Below, in pieces: positions 21,704-33,433 of a DNA stretch of 64,000 nucleotides. Position 1 is the stretch's first letter, and the number at the start of each line of letters is the position of its first letter. The notes under the pieces are model-generated. The model had not been told where the DNA came from, searched no databases, and worked only from the letters and a program-made list of their open reading frames with translations. The position numbers and the translations under genes were made by a program. Origin of the DNA: Phyto melanocephala (Eukaryota > Arthropoda > Insecta > Diptera > Rhinophoridae); the NCBI GenBank assembly GCA_941918925.1, contig OW799233.1:44320275-44384274 (forward strand), written 5' to 3'.

Positions 21704-22351
21704 CTCACGGGCTGATCGGTAACGAGAAAGCCGACAAATTATCCAAAATTGGAGCTCTTCTAAGTACTATAACTTTGGAGAATGCTAAACCCTTTAAACA
21801 ATTTAAGGATGAACTTAAATGTTGGGCGATGGAGGAACATGTCAGAAAATGGCAAAGCACTGATGTCGGTAAGGTGACAAAAACACTATGGGGTGACCCA
21901 AATCTTGGGAAATCAAAGGAGATTCTGAGACTAAGTGGACCAACACTTAGAAGACTATCCAGTGTAATTACAGGTCATACGGAGTTGAGAACCCATCTAG
22001 CTCGCATGAGATTATCTGAGGAGACAACATTTAGAGCATGCGAGGAAGAGGATGAGACTCTGGTACACTACCTCTGTCATTGTCCTGCGTTTGGGCATAT
22101 TAGGCGCGAGAATTTTACAGTGGATACTATGCCGAACTTGGAATACCTGGGGATCTAGAACTGGAGATCCATAAGGAGTTACATTGAGGGGACTGGGTTC
22201 TTGGACTAGTCCGTTATTTATGGGGAATTATATTTATGGTTTTTGTTTGGGAATTTCGTTTTCCATATGGAGCGCACAACATGCCAACTGGGTATAAGTG
22301 CATACCTGTCATGGGTTTGGGCTTTTAGTGCCCCTTTTTTTCAACCTAACC
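21704..22351 (+). mobile_element. 5'-truncated LINE end (RNase H and C-terminal zinc knuckle)
   Basis: Codes for the very end of a non-LTR retrotransposon polyprotein. HGLIGNEKADKLSKIGA is the end of an RNase H domain (usual motif HSGI.GNEKAD.LA). ITGHTELRTHLARMRL and FRACEEEDETLVHYLCHCPA follow, a C-terminal Cys/His motif as in R1/LOA/I-type LINEs. A stop interrupts YLGI-NWRSIRSYIEG, which is open in the copy at 33434. The 3' end is CAACCTAACC. It is flanked by a 12-base duplication, TAATGATTTTAC (21692-21703) and TAATGACTTTAC (22352-22363), one mismatch apart. The 5' truncation is therefore original, from target-primed insertion. Confidence 0.8.
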
Positions 22352-22363
22352 TAATGACTTTAC

Positions 22364-22740
22364 GTTTTAGTTTTGTTTTTGTAGTTTTTGACATTTTCTT
22401 TTAAGGATACATAAAATAAATATTTAACAAAATTAAGAAAAATATATGTAAATAACTGAATGAATATAAAATATTTTTAAAATATTAACACATTCTAGTT
22501 GATGTCAGAAATAAATTTGATTGTATGCACTAAAGGGAATTCTCCTATTTACATTTGCTCTGACCAAATTTGCTTGTATCCACAAAAAGGGAATTCCCCT
22601 TAATTTGTGATATAACCATATTTCGTAAAAGTTGAGCTTGTTCTGAAGCAATTACCGTTGTGAATAGAATATTAATTTTATGGCAAAAAAGCATGAGGTG
22701 GATTTTACTATATTTCTGATAACAATTCAACTTTTATATA
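22364..22740. other. No gene seen; spacer between LINE and DNA transposon
   Basis: Contains two similar words, CTAAAGGGAATTCTCCTATT near 22531 and AAAAAGGGAATTCCCCTTAA near 22583. No element or gene recognised. Confidence 0.4.
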
Positions 22741-24289
22741 TGTGACGCGGAAAATAGAAAGGGACCTAAGGGTAAAAACAGGTTTTGTTCAGGAGAGCCA
22801 TTTTAAAGATTTAAATACGTGTATCTTTGGTGTACCATCACTGAGCGTGTTGGTATTGGTCTCATTTGAAAGCGACACATCTCATGACGTCAGGAACGTG
22901 TTGGTCAACCTTGAAAACGCGCGTAGGTCGTCCCTACCTCTTGTTTTGTGTAGTTGGTTTTTACTGTTTTCTACCTAGCGCGCTGTTTCCATGAGTTTGA
23001 TATCAACTTTGCTCGCGTTTTTTCGAATCCAGCTTTATTTTCTAATTTTATTATTAATTGTAAATTATAATAAATACTCATTTATAATTCTTTTAAATCG
23101 TGAATATCACTCTGTTAGTATGAAAATGTTTTCACATAACCTTATTATGTTATTCGCGAAAATAATTTAAAACTGATAACATTCTTACTGTTTGTTTTAG
23201 AATACAGTAAACGTTACTAAAGTTGAAAAAGAAGCAGCATTGAAGGTGTATTCTGATCATTTGCAATCTGCCAGCACTCAGCGAGAGTACTATAACGACT
23301 TGAGAACATTAGTCAAGCCTGATCCAAATGTCATGTATCCGATGTGCCACAGGAGGATTATCTAGTAATATCTATGGATTTTGCTCAAAATGTTAGCTTT
23401 CTGTCGGGTCCACAACAAATAGGAACTGCATACTTTAAATCAGGTCGCAAAACAGCAATTTTCGGAATTACAAACCAACGTCAAAATGTTCAACACATTT
23501 TCTGTATTGACGAAAGCGATTCGATTGGAAAAGGTCCGAATTCAGTAATATCAATGCTTGATTACTACCTACGAGAAGTGCATTCAATTAAAAAATTAGT
23601 GATATTCGCTAATAACTGTGTTTCACAAAATAAAAACAATGCGATGATACGATATTTACAACACCTTGTCGATACTTCCAGATGTAAGTCAGATGAATTG
23701 AACTTTTTGTTAACCGGACATACAAAGTTTTCACCTGATCGTTTATTCGGAGTTTTTAAATCAAAATATGCCCAAACTAATGTCGACTGCTTCATGGATG
23801 TAGTTGATTGTGTTAGAAAATCATCTCGTAATGGATTTAATGTTCCTGTACCTATTCGACTTCTAAACTCAAGTGAGCCTGTTGTTGAGTGAAGAAAATG
23901 GGACGAATACTTCTCCACTAAATATAAAACTTTAGTTGGAATATCGAAGTACATATCATCACTTTGTATTTATTGCTCAGTCACCAGTGCAATGTAAACT
24001 GTTTGCGAATTCAGCCAGCATAAATGAAAACATACATCTGAGTAACAATACCAGTTTCGATGACAAACCAATTATAATTCCGTCACCAGGGTTATCGATG
24101 AAGTGTTTGTTAATTTAGTAGGGGAAAAATGAAAATAAATAAATTTTACCGTTAGGTCCCTTTCTATTTGCGCTTAGAATCGTCGACTTCACTTTTATAA
24201 AACGCGCATATCTCTGGGAGGGAACACTTTTGGGGCATGGGAAAAATGTTTTTTTTACCCTAAGGTTACTTTCTCTATGCGCTGTCACA
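22741..24289 (+). mobile_element. DNA transposon with inverted ends and DUF7869-like gene
   Basis: The left end TGTGACGCGGAAAATAGAAA continues GGGACCTAAGGGTAAAAA. The right end, read in reverse complement, is TGTGACAGCGCATAGAGAAA then GTAACCTTAGGGTAAAAA. The paired ends are about 38 bases long. A third copy of the inner part (reverse complement GCGCAAATAGAAAGGGACCT) lies at 24144-24173. The flanks are TATA on both sides, so the target duplication is TA or TATA. The interior carries the pseudogene at 23218-24118. The family is not one I recognise by name; see the findings. Confidence 0.65.
23218..24118 (+). pseudogene. DUF7869-like protein, candidate transposase, broken
   Basis: The longest open piece is 23344-23892. 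Reading in order, VEKEAALKVYSDHLQSAS and YYNDLRTLVKPDPNVMYP come first, then a one-base frame change near 23338. Next are YLVISMDFAQNVSFLSGPQQ, HIFCIDESDSIGKGPNSVIS, FANNCVSQNKNNAMIRYLQH and GHTKFSPDRLFGVFKSKYAQ. A TGA at 23890-23892 lies in VVE-RKWDEYFSTKY, and a further frameshift leads to HHFVFIAQSPVQC. DFAQN, D-N-C-x-x-QNKNN and GH-x-x-x-x-DR-FG are the signatures of a widespread uncharacterised animal family (DUF7869, from memory). Their spacing resembles an RNase H-like DDE core. The usual D of the second motif is N here. Two frameshifts and one stop make it a pseudogene. Confidence 0.65.
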
Positions 24290-24513
24290 TATATGTACAT
24301 AGCTATTAATATACATACAGACAAATTAACATACAAACATACATATATGTATACATTCATTCATACATACATAAATAACATACTATACGATACTATAAGA
24401 TTTTTTGCTACATAATTAATTATTTTGTACATAATTATTTGGGTGTTTCGGAATCCTCATTTCAAGAAATACGGACAGACAGAAATTATTCAACTGGCTC
24501 CTCTTATTTTTGA

Positions 24514-24748
24514 GGGTGCCACGATGGACTAGTCAGTAGTGAGCTGGTCTGCTAATTTGGGGGTTGCAGGTTCGATTTCCGCCAGAGACTCTGGACTGGT
24601 CTGCTTCTCTTTCTCGTCTATTCTAACTATTTCTATTCTTATTCTGTTCTTCTCTTTATTTCTATATTTAGGCGTCACAATGGACCGTAATGGTCTTCGG
24701 GTGAGGGTAACTTTGCACCAGACTAACCTACCTACCTACCTTCCTACA
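24514..24748 (+). mobile_element. tRNA-derived SINE with (CTAC)n tail
   Basis: The head (GGTGCCACGATGGACTAGTC) is nearly identical to the SINE at 12578-12760, with box B GGTTCGATTTC (one change) and CCGCCAGAGACTCTGGACTG. After the CT-rich linker the tail differs: GGCGTCACAATGGACCGTAA, then GGGTGAGGGTAAC and a CCTACCTACC end. A possible target duplication (CCTCTT...TTTTGA on both sides) is imperfect. Confidence 0.7.
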
Positions 24749-25393
24749 TCCTCTTTTGATAATGATTTACAATATACCTATGTATGTATGTATATACTTA
24801 ATAGGCATGCCAATTCCAATTCCGAATCCTAGGATTTATTTTAAAAATCCCGGGAATCCAGATTATTTATGTAAATATATAATATTTATAATTCTGACAG
24901 TGAAAATCATTCAGCTTTCAGTTAAGTGATTTTGGTGTATCACCACTGTTTAGTGAAATAGTAGTCTTCACAACAGATGTAGCTTCTGCAAGCTGAAAAT
25001 CGGCAATTATCTTTTGTACATGGAATTCATCTGGAAATTATTAATGTTTTAACAATGCTTTTAGTTGTGCACGTGAAAATGAAGCATCGTAAAAGGATAA
25101 TGATAATTAAGAAAAACATGACTTCATTAGGTTTTGGGTTATTGAAACAAATAGCGATCTCACTGATAAAGTTTACAATAAACTACTTATTTAAAAAATA
25201 AAAAAAACTTTAACAATGTTCGAAAGTCGTCAACAAAAAATGAGGTTTTGAAAAACATGTTACAGAAGAAGAGGGGAAAGAACTAAAATTTATTTTCAAT
25301 TGTAAAACATGATGGAACGAAATTATAAAGTCGCAAATTATTATTGTAAAAAATATAAAATCAATAACAAATTTTAACATACACCCTTGCAAC
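24749..25393. other. No gene seen; spacer
   Basis: AT-rich, with one TATG microsatellite at about 24778-24794. No element ends or coding similarity. Confidence 0.4.
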
Positions 25394-26565
25394 CAGTGAT
25401 GTCAGAACTTGATAAGCAAAAATGGCTAAAATTCTGGAAAAAAATGGCTAGAAACTAGTTAAAAAATGGCTAAATGTTTTATATAGAAAGTTTTAAATAT
25501 TTGAATAAAAAAAATAAGAAAAATTTATTTTAAAAGAAAAATAATATAATCGAAGACCGTTTGTAATATACTCAATACATCTTTGACTATTTAGTTATAA
25601 AGTACAAGAATTGTTATAATGGTGTTAAAAGGACCAATTATCATCAGCATCTAGCTCGCTATTAGTCATCTTAACTTTCTTTAGATCCTATTAATTTAAG
25701 GTAATTATGTTGTACTTCATATTGAGAACAGCATTTATCAATCCTTTTTAAGCCGTATCTTAAAAAAAGAATATAGAAAAAATAAAATATTGGTCTTTCG
25801 AAATAAACCAAACTCTCTTCAATCTTTATAAGTCAATATTAAACATGACATACATGAAATACGACTTGAGTAAGTGGAAAAAATGCTCGAACATTGCGTT
25901 CGTCGAATTCGTTCCTGCAGAAGAAGTCGTGCAGGCCATTTAAATGAGGTTTTATTAAGAACTTAATTGTATCGATTGTACTTAACATTAAATAAAAAAC
26001 TTTTGAATTTGTATATCCGATACCATTTATGTGTTTCAGAGTGAAAAGTTAAATCATATAATTTTGGATTAAATAAATAAATTTGGATTAAGTAAATATT
26101 GTAAATGTGAAATCATTTACAATATTTACAAAAACTTTTAAACTTCTGTAATCCATTCTTTTAATTTGGGTGGGATAACCATTCCTTCATAAACTTCTTC
26201 GAAAATTTTGTTTATTTTTTTTAAATTTCTTTTTTATTTATTTATTAAATACACATACGTGTTTGGTTTTTTTACTGATTGATTGTTTGTTTGTTTGTTT
26301 ATGTAATATTTTAAAGAGGTTCCCATCGATGCAATTTTTAGTAGTTAAAAAAGCATTGTTTTATAGAAGCGTTTTTCACTATTTAGGAAACGAAACAACA
26401 ACATCAACAACACTTGAAAGCTAAAAACAAAAAATGGCTTAAGAAGGCTAAAAAATATCTAGGAATAGCTAAATAAATGACTTATAGCTAAAAGCAGATT
26501 TTCCTAGCTAAGCGTGTTGAGAAATAGCCAAATCTAGCCATAAAATAGCTAAATTGGCAACACTG
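25394..26565. mobile_element. hAT-type non-autonomous element
   Basis: Starts CAGTGATGTC and ends GGCAACACTG, flanked by the exact 8-base duplication CTTGCAAC (25386-25393 and 26566-26573). The 8-base duplication and CAG-type ends indicate hAT. Both ends are studded with TGGCTA or TAGCTA words (several within 25420-25475 and again within 26430-26560), in inverted arrangement, as expected of subterminal transposase-binding sites. No transposase frame remains. Confidence 0.75.
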
Positions 26566-26573
26566 CTTGCAAC

Positions 26574-27089
26574 TAAAGAAGAATAGTTTAAAAACACAAA
26601 GGTTAAACCATCTTAAAAGTCAAAACTATTTGAAAATATATTTTTAAAAAGTCTATGACATTAAATGTTTTATTGACTCTCGTTTAAATTTCTAAAATAT
26701 TACTTCTTTAACAATAAGAAGATATAAATAGTCAAAATTGTAGCTTGAACGTTATCGAACTTTATGAACTGTCGAGGCTTCTAGAATCCTTTTACATAAA
26801 AACATATTTTTCTTAAAATGCCTGCATATTTTTCATTATACCCAAATATATTACATTATCAATATTTTATCTTCGGTTTAATTTTCAAATTTCGCGTAAC
26901 AGTTTTTTTATGGCGCTGCCGTATTTAATTAAGGCAATTTTAAGTGTTTAGCAACATTTTAAATGGTTTGATTTTAAATTAAACAATAAGCAAAGCATTA
27001 TACATACATTAAAAATTGCCAATCTAATTTGAACTTAATTTAAACACAAACAAAAACAAAAACACTAAAGTTTGTTTTAAACATAAATA
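26574..27089. other. No gene seen; spacer between two DNA elements
   Basis: AT-rich sequence between the hAT-type unit and the pogo-type MITE, without recognisable features. Confidence 0.4.
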
Positions 27090-27960
27090 CAGTAGAATCG
27101 ATATAATTCGTACCACGTAAGTACGAAAAACTCAGTTAATTATTACGGCATAATTAACAGATGCCGTTTTTACCTTAGAACTCATACCGTTTGTGGTGTC
27201 TGTTAATTACTAATGCAACACTTTCTTCTTTTTTAAAATATCAAGTTCTTAACGTACAATTTTTTTTAACTTTTCTTTCAGAAAAAGTAATGAAACATAA
27301 TAAGTAAACCGTAATTCAATTCACAGCCCCAACACTATTTTTGTGTGTGTTTACAGTATTGTATGCATGTTGTTGGTAATTACCATTAAAACATTTTGCA
27401 TAACAATACAATTTTATTTTTTGTGTTTTTGAAGAGTTGTATTGGATTCATTCCAGAATGGAAAAAAATATTTACCGGAATAAAAAACATAATATTTGTA
27501 GGCTTTTTTTGCTCCCAATATTTTGTTGACTTTTTTTTTCTTTGCTAAAAATGTGTACTTAAAATTGTTTTAAAAAACTTTTTGTTACTCAGCAGAAGAA
27601 AGGTTTGATCAACTTTTCCATTCTAGACTTATAATTTGGCGTACAACACCATACAACCAAACAAAAAAATGGAGTTCACATGTAAATAAATTAAAACTGT
27701 AACAATGGGAGGTTGTTAATTAAACAAACAATATGTTTGTTTTATAAGACAAATTATGTTAGATGATTTATAACAGTACGATAAAATCTATTAACTTTAT
27801 TAATAGATCTGTTCGTTCCCTAATTAATTTGTTTTTTTTTTTGTACAAGGTCTGTTTTTTGTCTTTTGTAAAACGTAAAACGTGATCAAATTATTCATTT
27901 TTTTTTGCAAATTAAAAAATGGTTGATCCCCTGCCATTACAACCTAACGGGATTCTACTG
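27090..27960. mobile_element. Candidate pogo/Tigger-type MITE
   Basis: CAGTAGAATCG at the left is mirrored by GGGATTCTACTG at the right, each flanked by TA. Ends beginning CAGTAGAA with TA duplication are typical of pogo/Tigger elements. The terminal match is short (about 10-12 bases) and the interior is non-coding. Confidence 0.55.
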
Positions 27961-27962
27961 TA

Positions 27963-28882
27963 ATAAATAAAATAAACAACTAACCGCAATAACCATAATT
28001 ATATTTCAAATACAATAATTTGTAAACAAAATCTTATTTAATTGTAAGAAGAAAACACAATAGTTAAAGTTTTAAATTTTTTGAAAAAAAAAATCAGATT
28101 TTAAAGAAATTATTGTTTATAGATGCGTAAAATTAAGCTCGTGCCACTCAAAACTTAATGGAAATTTAAGTACTAAAAAAACACACTCAGGTAATTCTAC
28201 CCCAATTTTTTACGTCATACGAGTATTTAATTAAACTCACAAGACACAAGAATAAATGAGAATTAAAGAAAAACCTAGTTAGTTGATATTACAACATATT
28301 TGCCACCAAAGTTACTAAGCACACTTAAAAAGAAGAGACTGGTTTTCACAATATTTTCAATTAAGATAATACTTAATATGAGTGAATAGTTAATTGCATT
28401 CGTAGTATGTATTTAAAAATGGTAACTTAACTAAAGTGAAAAAAGATGTGAATATGATGACAGGAATATGAAAGAACTTGTTTTTCAGTAATTATAATTA
28501 TAATACACATTCATGTTTATATTTATATGTTAACATTTATTATAAAATTTTTTAGTAAAGAAAAGTTATCTTATATATTCATAATCAGATTTTATGTTTA
28601 TCGAAGGTTAATGTGAATATGCCGTATATGTTTTTGGCACTAAATGAAAATGATAAAGACGTTAAATTTGACATTTTTTACCATTGTAACACTATATTAA
28701 AAAAAAAGAGGATGATTAATTTGATTACTGTTTTTATATTTTCAATTTAATGATTCATTTTTTATAGAAAATATTCGATAATCCTTAAATTTTCCACATA
28801 CATATATTTTTAGTTTTCTATGTTTTATTAAAAACTTCACAAAATTTCAATTTATTATTTGGCATTTTTTAAAGAGGACAAT
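27963..28882. other. No gene seen; AT-rich spacer
   Basis: No frames above background and no terminal repeats detected; ends at the target duplication of the MITE at 28883. Confidence 0.4.
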
Positions 28883-29415
28883 CAAGGCGAATTCAACATT
28901 AGGTGATGTTAAGAAGCCAGCTGATTGTTTTTTGCTCGTTTTATTTTTACGGCACAATGTCAAAGTTTGTTTACATTTAAATTAATTTTTATGTGCGTTG
29001 ATTGAAAATTTTTATAAAAGTGTTAAAATTTGTGGAAAAAAATATAAAAAATACTAATATTTGTGCAATAACTTATTGGAAAATAAGTAAAACACATTTT
29101 ATAAGTTGAATAAACAACATTTGTAATGTTTTTAATTCAAAAAATGCAAAATTTCCGTTGTGTTTGTCCAAGTGATTTAAAGTTCTGAAAATTGTGAAAA
29201 ATGTGATATAAAACACAAATATGTGATATAAACTGGCACAAATTAAGGTAATAAATTAAAAATACTTATTTATTTTAAAACTTTTCGCGTAAATTTATAA
29301 AAATAAAATTTTAATTAAAAGTAAACAAAAAATTTGTTTTTTTGTGTTTTGACATTCTCTTGGCCTTTTTGTGTTTGTTGCAGGGATGATATCACCTGAT
29401 ATTGAATTCGCCTTG
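28883..29415. mobile_element. hAT-type MITE, CAAGGCGAATT family, 533-base copy
   Basis: Inverted ends CAAGGCGAATTCAACATTAG and (reverse complement) CAAGGCGAATTCAATATCAG are flanked by the exact 8-base duplication AGGACAAT (28875-28882 and 29416-29423). Non-coding. Its left ~105 bases match, in inverted sense, the fragment at 41935-42038. The ends relate it to the shorter copies at 42131 and 42414. Confidence 0.8.
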
Positions 29416-29423
29416 AGGACAAT

Positions 29424-30618
29424 TGATAAAATTTTGAAATTACATATTTGCTTTGTCTGTACATTTTAATTAGAAAAGTGTAAAATAAGGTTGCCCTATA
29501 TATTTTTTTTTTTAATTTTCCTTACAATAATGTTTAATGTAGAACATTTTTTAGGTATTAATATCTTTAAAAACAATACCTAATATTCTACATAATAATA
29601 ATAAAATGTTTTGTTTACTGTGCTCACTATTATATAAACTTTTAATATAACCAAAATAACAAAGAAAAAGAAAAGGACTCTATCTTGGAATTAGTCTCCC
29701 GTAAGGCAACTCTTTTAAATAATATTACATAGCACTATTTAGAAGAGTGTAAAACATTTACCAAAATAAGAAAAATATTGGTAATAAAGCTTATTTACAG
29801 CTTAGTTTATACAGAAAATAATTGTAAAAAGTACTAAAACCCAAAAAGTAAAAAAAAAATATATGTATATAGGTATAAAATAACTGTTGTTAAATACTAC
29901 TTACTTGCAGCCTGCATTATTACCATGCCAATCACAATAAAATTCATATTCGTTTACAGTTTTATTCAGCCGTTTAAATGAAATATTTTGTTAATGAAGT
30001 TTTTTTTTCCAGTTTTAATCCGATCCACTTTTAAGACTTCAGAAATACGTGTGCCAATTCGTTTCAAAACTTTTTAACAACATGAATCACTTTAAATAAA
30101 AATTTTAAATGAAAGCGAAATTTATATTTTCTATGCTTTTCTACAAGAAAAACAACAACAACAACAATAGATACTAATCTTTATATTATTATTTAATATA
30201 CATAGCTTGTTAAAATAAAACAGTCATAATGTTATTTCACTAGAAAAAAATCACTCTTGATTTCAGATTCTTTTACAAGATGGTCAATATGTAAATTTAT
30301 AACAACAATATAACACACGTAGGTTAAATTAAAATACAAAACCAGAACCGGTGTGTAAAAAGCAATAACGAAAAATAAACATCATACACTCTCTCTTTAC
30401 CATTTTTTGTTTGTTTGTTTTTATTTTAGTACTGCACATTTTGTTGTTGCTGCTGCTGCTTTTATTCCGTTAAAGTAAAAGTGGACATAAACTCAACAAT
30501 AACAGACAGCGAAGATTTATTTTTTACGGTATATGTACTTACATACATATACATATATTTGCTTTATGTGGTTTTACTATTGTTGTTGTAATATTAAGGT
30601 ATGATATGGTTGCGTTTA
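29424..30618. other. No gene seen; AT-rich spacer
   Basis: Contains a short GTTGCTGCTGCTGC tract near 30443 and TACATA microsatellite. No frame around it is open long enough to be an exon with evidence. Confidence 0.4.
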
Positions 30619-31028
30619 GGGCTGCCAGGCGATTTTAGTACAGCAATGAATCAGAAAAATCAATTAAAAGGCATTTAAAACAAATCTTTGTTTCAAGAAA
30701 AAAAATCAAACTTTTTAAAAACAATTTTGTAACACTTTAAAATAAAAACTAAAAAAATAATAAATTATAATTTTTAAACATTAAAAAAAAAAATAATAAA
30801 TTATAATTTTTTAAAAATTAAAAAAGAAAACATTTTAAAAATTTTTAGTTAATTTTCTAAAATAAAAAAAAAAAAATTCTGCAAACTTCAAAAGAAAAAA
30901 ATTGATTTACTTTTAGGCGCTTCTCGATAGCGAAAACAGCTTTATTTCACTCTTAAGTCTGAACTTAATCAAAACTCAAATTTAATTTACAAAACGATTG
31001 TAAGAAAATATAAAAAATCTGGCAGCCT
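30619..31028. mobile_element. Candidate MITE with GGCTGCCAG ends
   Basis: GGGCTGCCAGGCGATTTT at the left faces AAAATCTGGCAGCCT at the right. The flanks are TTA and TAA, near the 3-base TWA target of PIF/Harbinger elements but not identical to each other. The interior is A/T-rich and non-coding. Confidence 0.5.
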
Positions 31029-32656
31029 TAATTACAAGAAGACTTTGGTAGTTTATTACAAAGTATTGCTGGTGATTAATTCATGCGTTACAGGTGCATT
31101 TTGTTTCAGCAATTGGGGTTGTTAGTATTAAGTTGTAAAAGAAAAATATTAAAATAACTAGACACATTGTACATATTTCATAATTTTTATATTAAAATGT
31201 GTAACACATACATAGTATGTTTGTTCATTTTTCTTCTATGTTTTATTTTATTTTGTCAAAATTTTTAATTTGTTTTTTTATTATTATTATGATTATGTAT
31301 TGTATTAAAACAGTAATGAGAAGAATTTTCTATAATTAACGCCTTTTTTAAAGTTTAAAAATGCGTATCAAAGTAAGTAAATAATTTCACTTTTTTTGTG
31401 CAGGTACCTACAAACTTTTTCTTTTTCAATTATTGTATGAATGTACATAAAATGATATGCTCACATGTATGTATGTATGTATTAACGGTTGTTAAATTAA
31501 CGATATTTTGTTGATTTTTAATTTAATTTTAACATATTTTCATAATATTGCTATAATTTTGGTTGCTGATATATTCATTTCGAAGGTTACTCCAAATGCA
31601 GTTTGATTTTTTTTTTTCGTTTTCAAATTTATTTATCTTTTTCATGTATTCTTTTCGTTATAAAAAAATAAACCACATTTTTATTTATTTACCCTCTCTT
31701 TTTTTAAACTTATTTATATGAGATTTTGTTTTCGTCGTTTAAGTGGTTGAAAACTTTGCACAAACAGTAAAACCGTTTTTGCCGTTTATGGTTAATAATT
31801 TGTAAACCAAGTAGTAGTAGATTCTTGAACGTTTGTTTTTAAACTAAAATCTCTTTGAACTGTTAAGCCATAAGACACCTCAAACTATTTAATATTTTTG
31901 CGTGAGTTTTTACGCTTGCGCCACCACCTCGCACAACTCTGTTGAATTCAAATTTTAAAACGTTTACTCATATTACTCTCAGTTTTTTATCTCTTTTGTT
32001 CGGTTCGGTTTGGTTTTTTTTTCCAAAATCCAAATAAATGCAAGTGTTTGTATTATTGGTTTTTTGCGTGTATTATATTTGTTATACTAAACATATGTTT
32101 AACTATGTTTTTTTTTTTCAATTCTAATAAATATTGTCTTCATTTTCAAGGCGCCCTCATTTTACTACAAATCGTTTAGTTGATTAGTCAAACCTCTTTA
32201 ACTTAATAAAATATTTAAATTTCTACAAAGGTGTGTTAAACGAAGCAAAACTATAAAGTTATAGAAAATAAAAGAATATCTACCAGTCTATGTAGTTAAT
32301 TTGTGGACTATTGCACTTGAAATTTATTTTAAATCATGATTTTTTATTATTAATAGAATATGACATGTTAAGCAGTGGTAGGCAAATTAAAACGAGTTAA
32401 TTAATTTAAAAACTAAATTCAGGTCATATTACTCATACGTACAGTGGACAACGGAAATGCATTTTATAGTGATGCCAGCTTGTTAACATCTTTATTCCCA
32501 AACCTTGCACAGTTTAACTGTTTATACAGGATTTATTAAACTGATTTTCTATGGAAATTTGATTTTTAAACGTTTAATAACATTAAGACCATTAGACAAA
32601 CAAACTAAATCAGAGAGGAAAATATGAAAAGAAAAATATTTTGCTATAAATAAAGT
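31029..32656. other. No gene seen; AT-rich spacer
   Basis: About 1.6 kb of A/T-rich sequence with a TGTATGTATGTA run near 31466. No coding similarity, element ends or tRNA-like structure found. Confidence 0.4.
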
Positions 32657-33110
32657 GTCCTAGAGATGATCAAATAAATCATTAGGTGTTTGCATATGTG
32701 CTTGTGTCATTTATTTGACCCTTTTTCGGAGACGTTCAAATAAACCCGACAAAAGGCATTTTAACTTTTGGTTTTTTGTGTTCGTTTGCCAGTGTGTCGT
32801 CATTGGATGATGAGTTATTGTTATTGGTGACAAGTGCAGTTTTGTGGAAAACTTTATATTTCATAAGCTGAATATTCAATAAAATGCGACATTAAGTTTT
32901 TTTGTACGTTGACTTTTCTGTTACAATAATCAAAAACCAAATGAGATTTATTATGTCAATCAAAACTAGAGACGATCAGATAAAAGCACGAGAAATGCAA
33001 TTTTTTTACTTTTCATTAATCAGAGTAGAACGCAAGTGTGTACGTGAAGTCGTAAAAGACATCACAAACACACATAAGATCGTGGATTTATTTGATCGTC
33101 TCCAGGGCAT
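32657..33110. mobile_element. Candidate MITE with GATCAAATAAATC ends
   Basis: CCTAGAGATGATCAAATAAA at the left and TTTATTTGATCGTCTCCAGG at the right are inverted with two mismatches. A related internal copy (GGAGACGTTCAAATAAACCC) sits at about 32729. Non-coding; target duplication not resolved. Confidence 0.5.
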
Positions 33111-33433
33111 TTAATATATTAAATTTCTTAGACATTATTCTGAAAAGGAAACTTTATTATTACTAAAAAAAAATAAACAGTAGTGGTCACGAATTTAGCA
33201 CAATTAAATTGCTCAAAAAAACTTTTATTAATTAATTTTAAAAAAAGTGTTAGATTTTGTAGGAAATACTTTGTTTTTATCAATACCTCAGAGTATTTTT
33301 GGGCAAGCAAAATGACGTACCATGCATTTTGCGTTTCTTGCCATAGTATGGCTAAATTTTTGTTCTTAACTGCTTAAATATGTTTTCTCAATATTATTTC
33401 ACAAATTCTCTAACGGATTTAATAATGGTTTTT

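Noticed and set aside
23565..23954. 129-residue minus-strand frame
   Set aside because: Opposite the DUF7869-like pseudogene, whose motifs identify the plus strand as coding.
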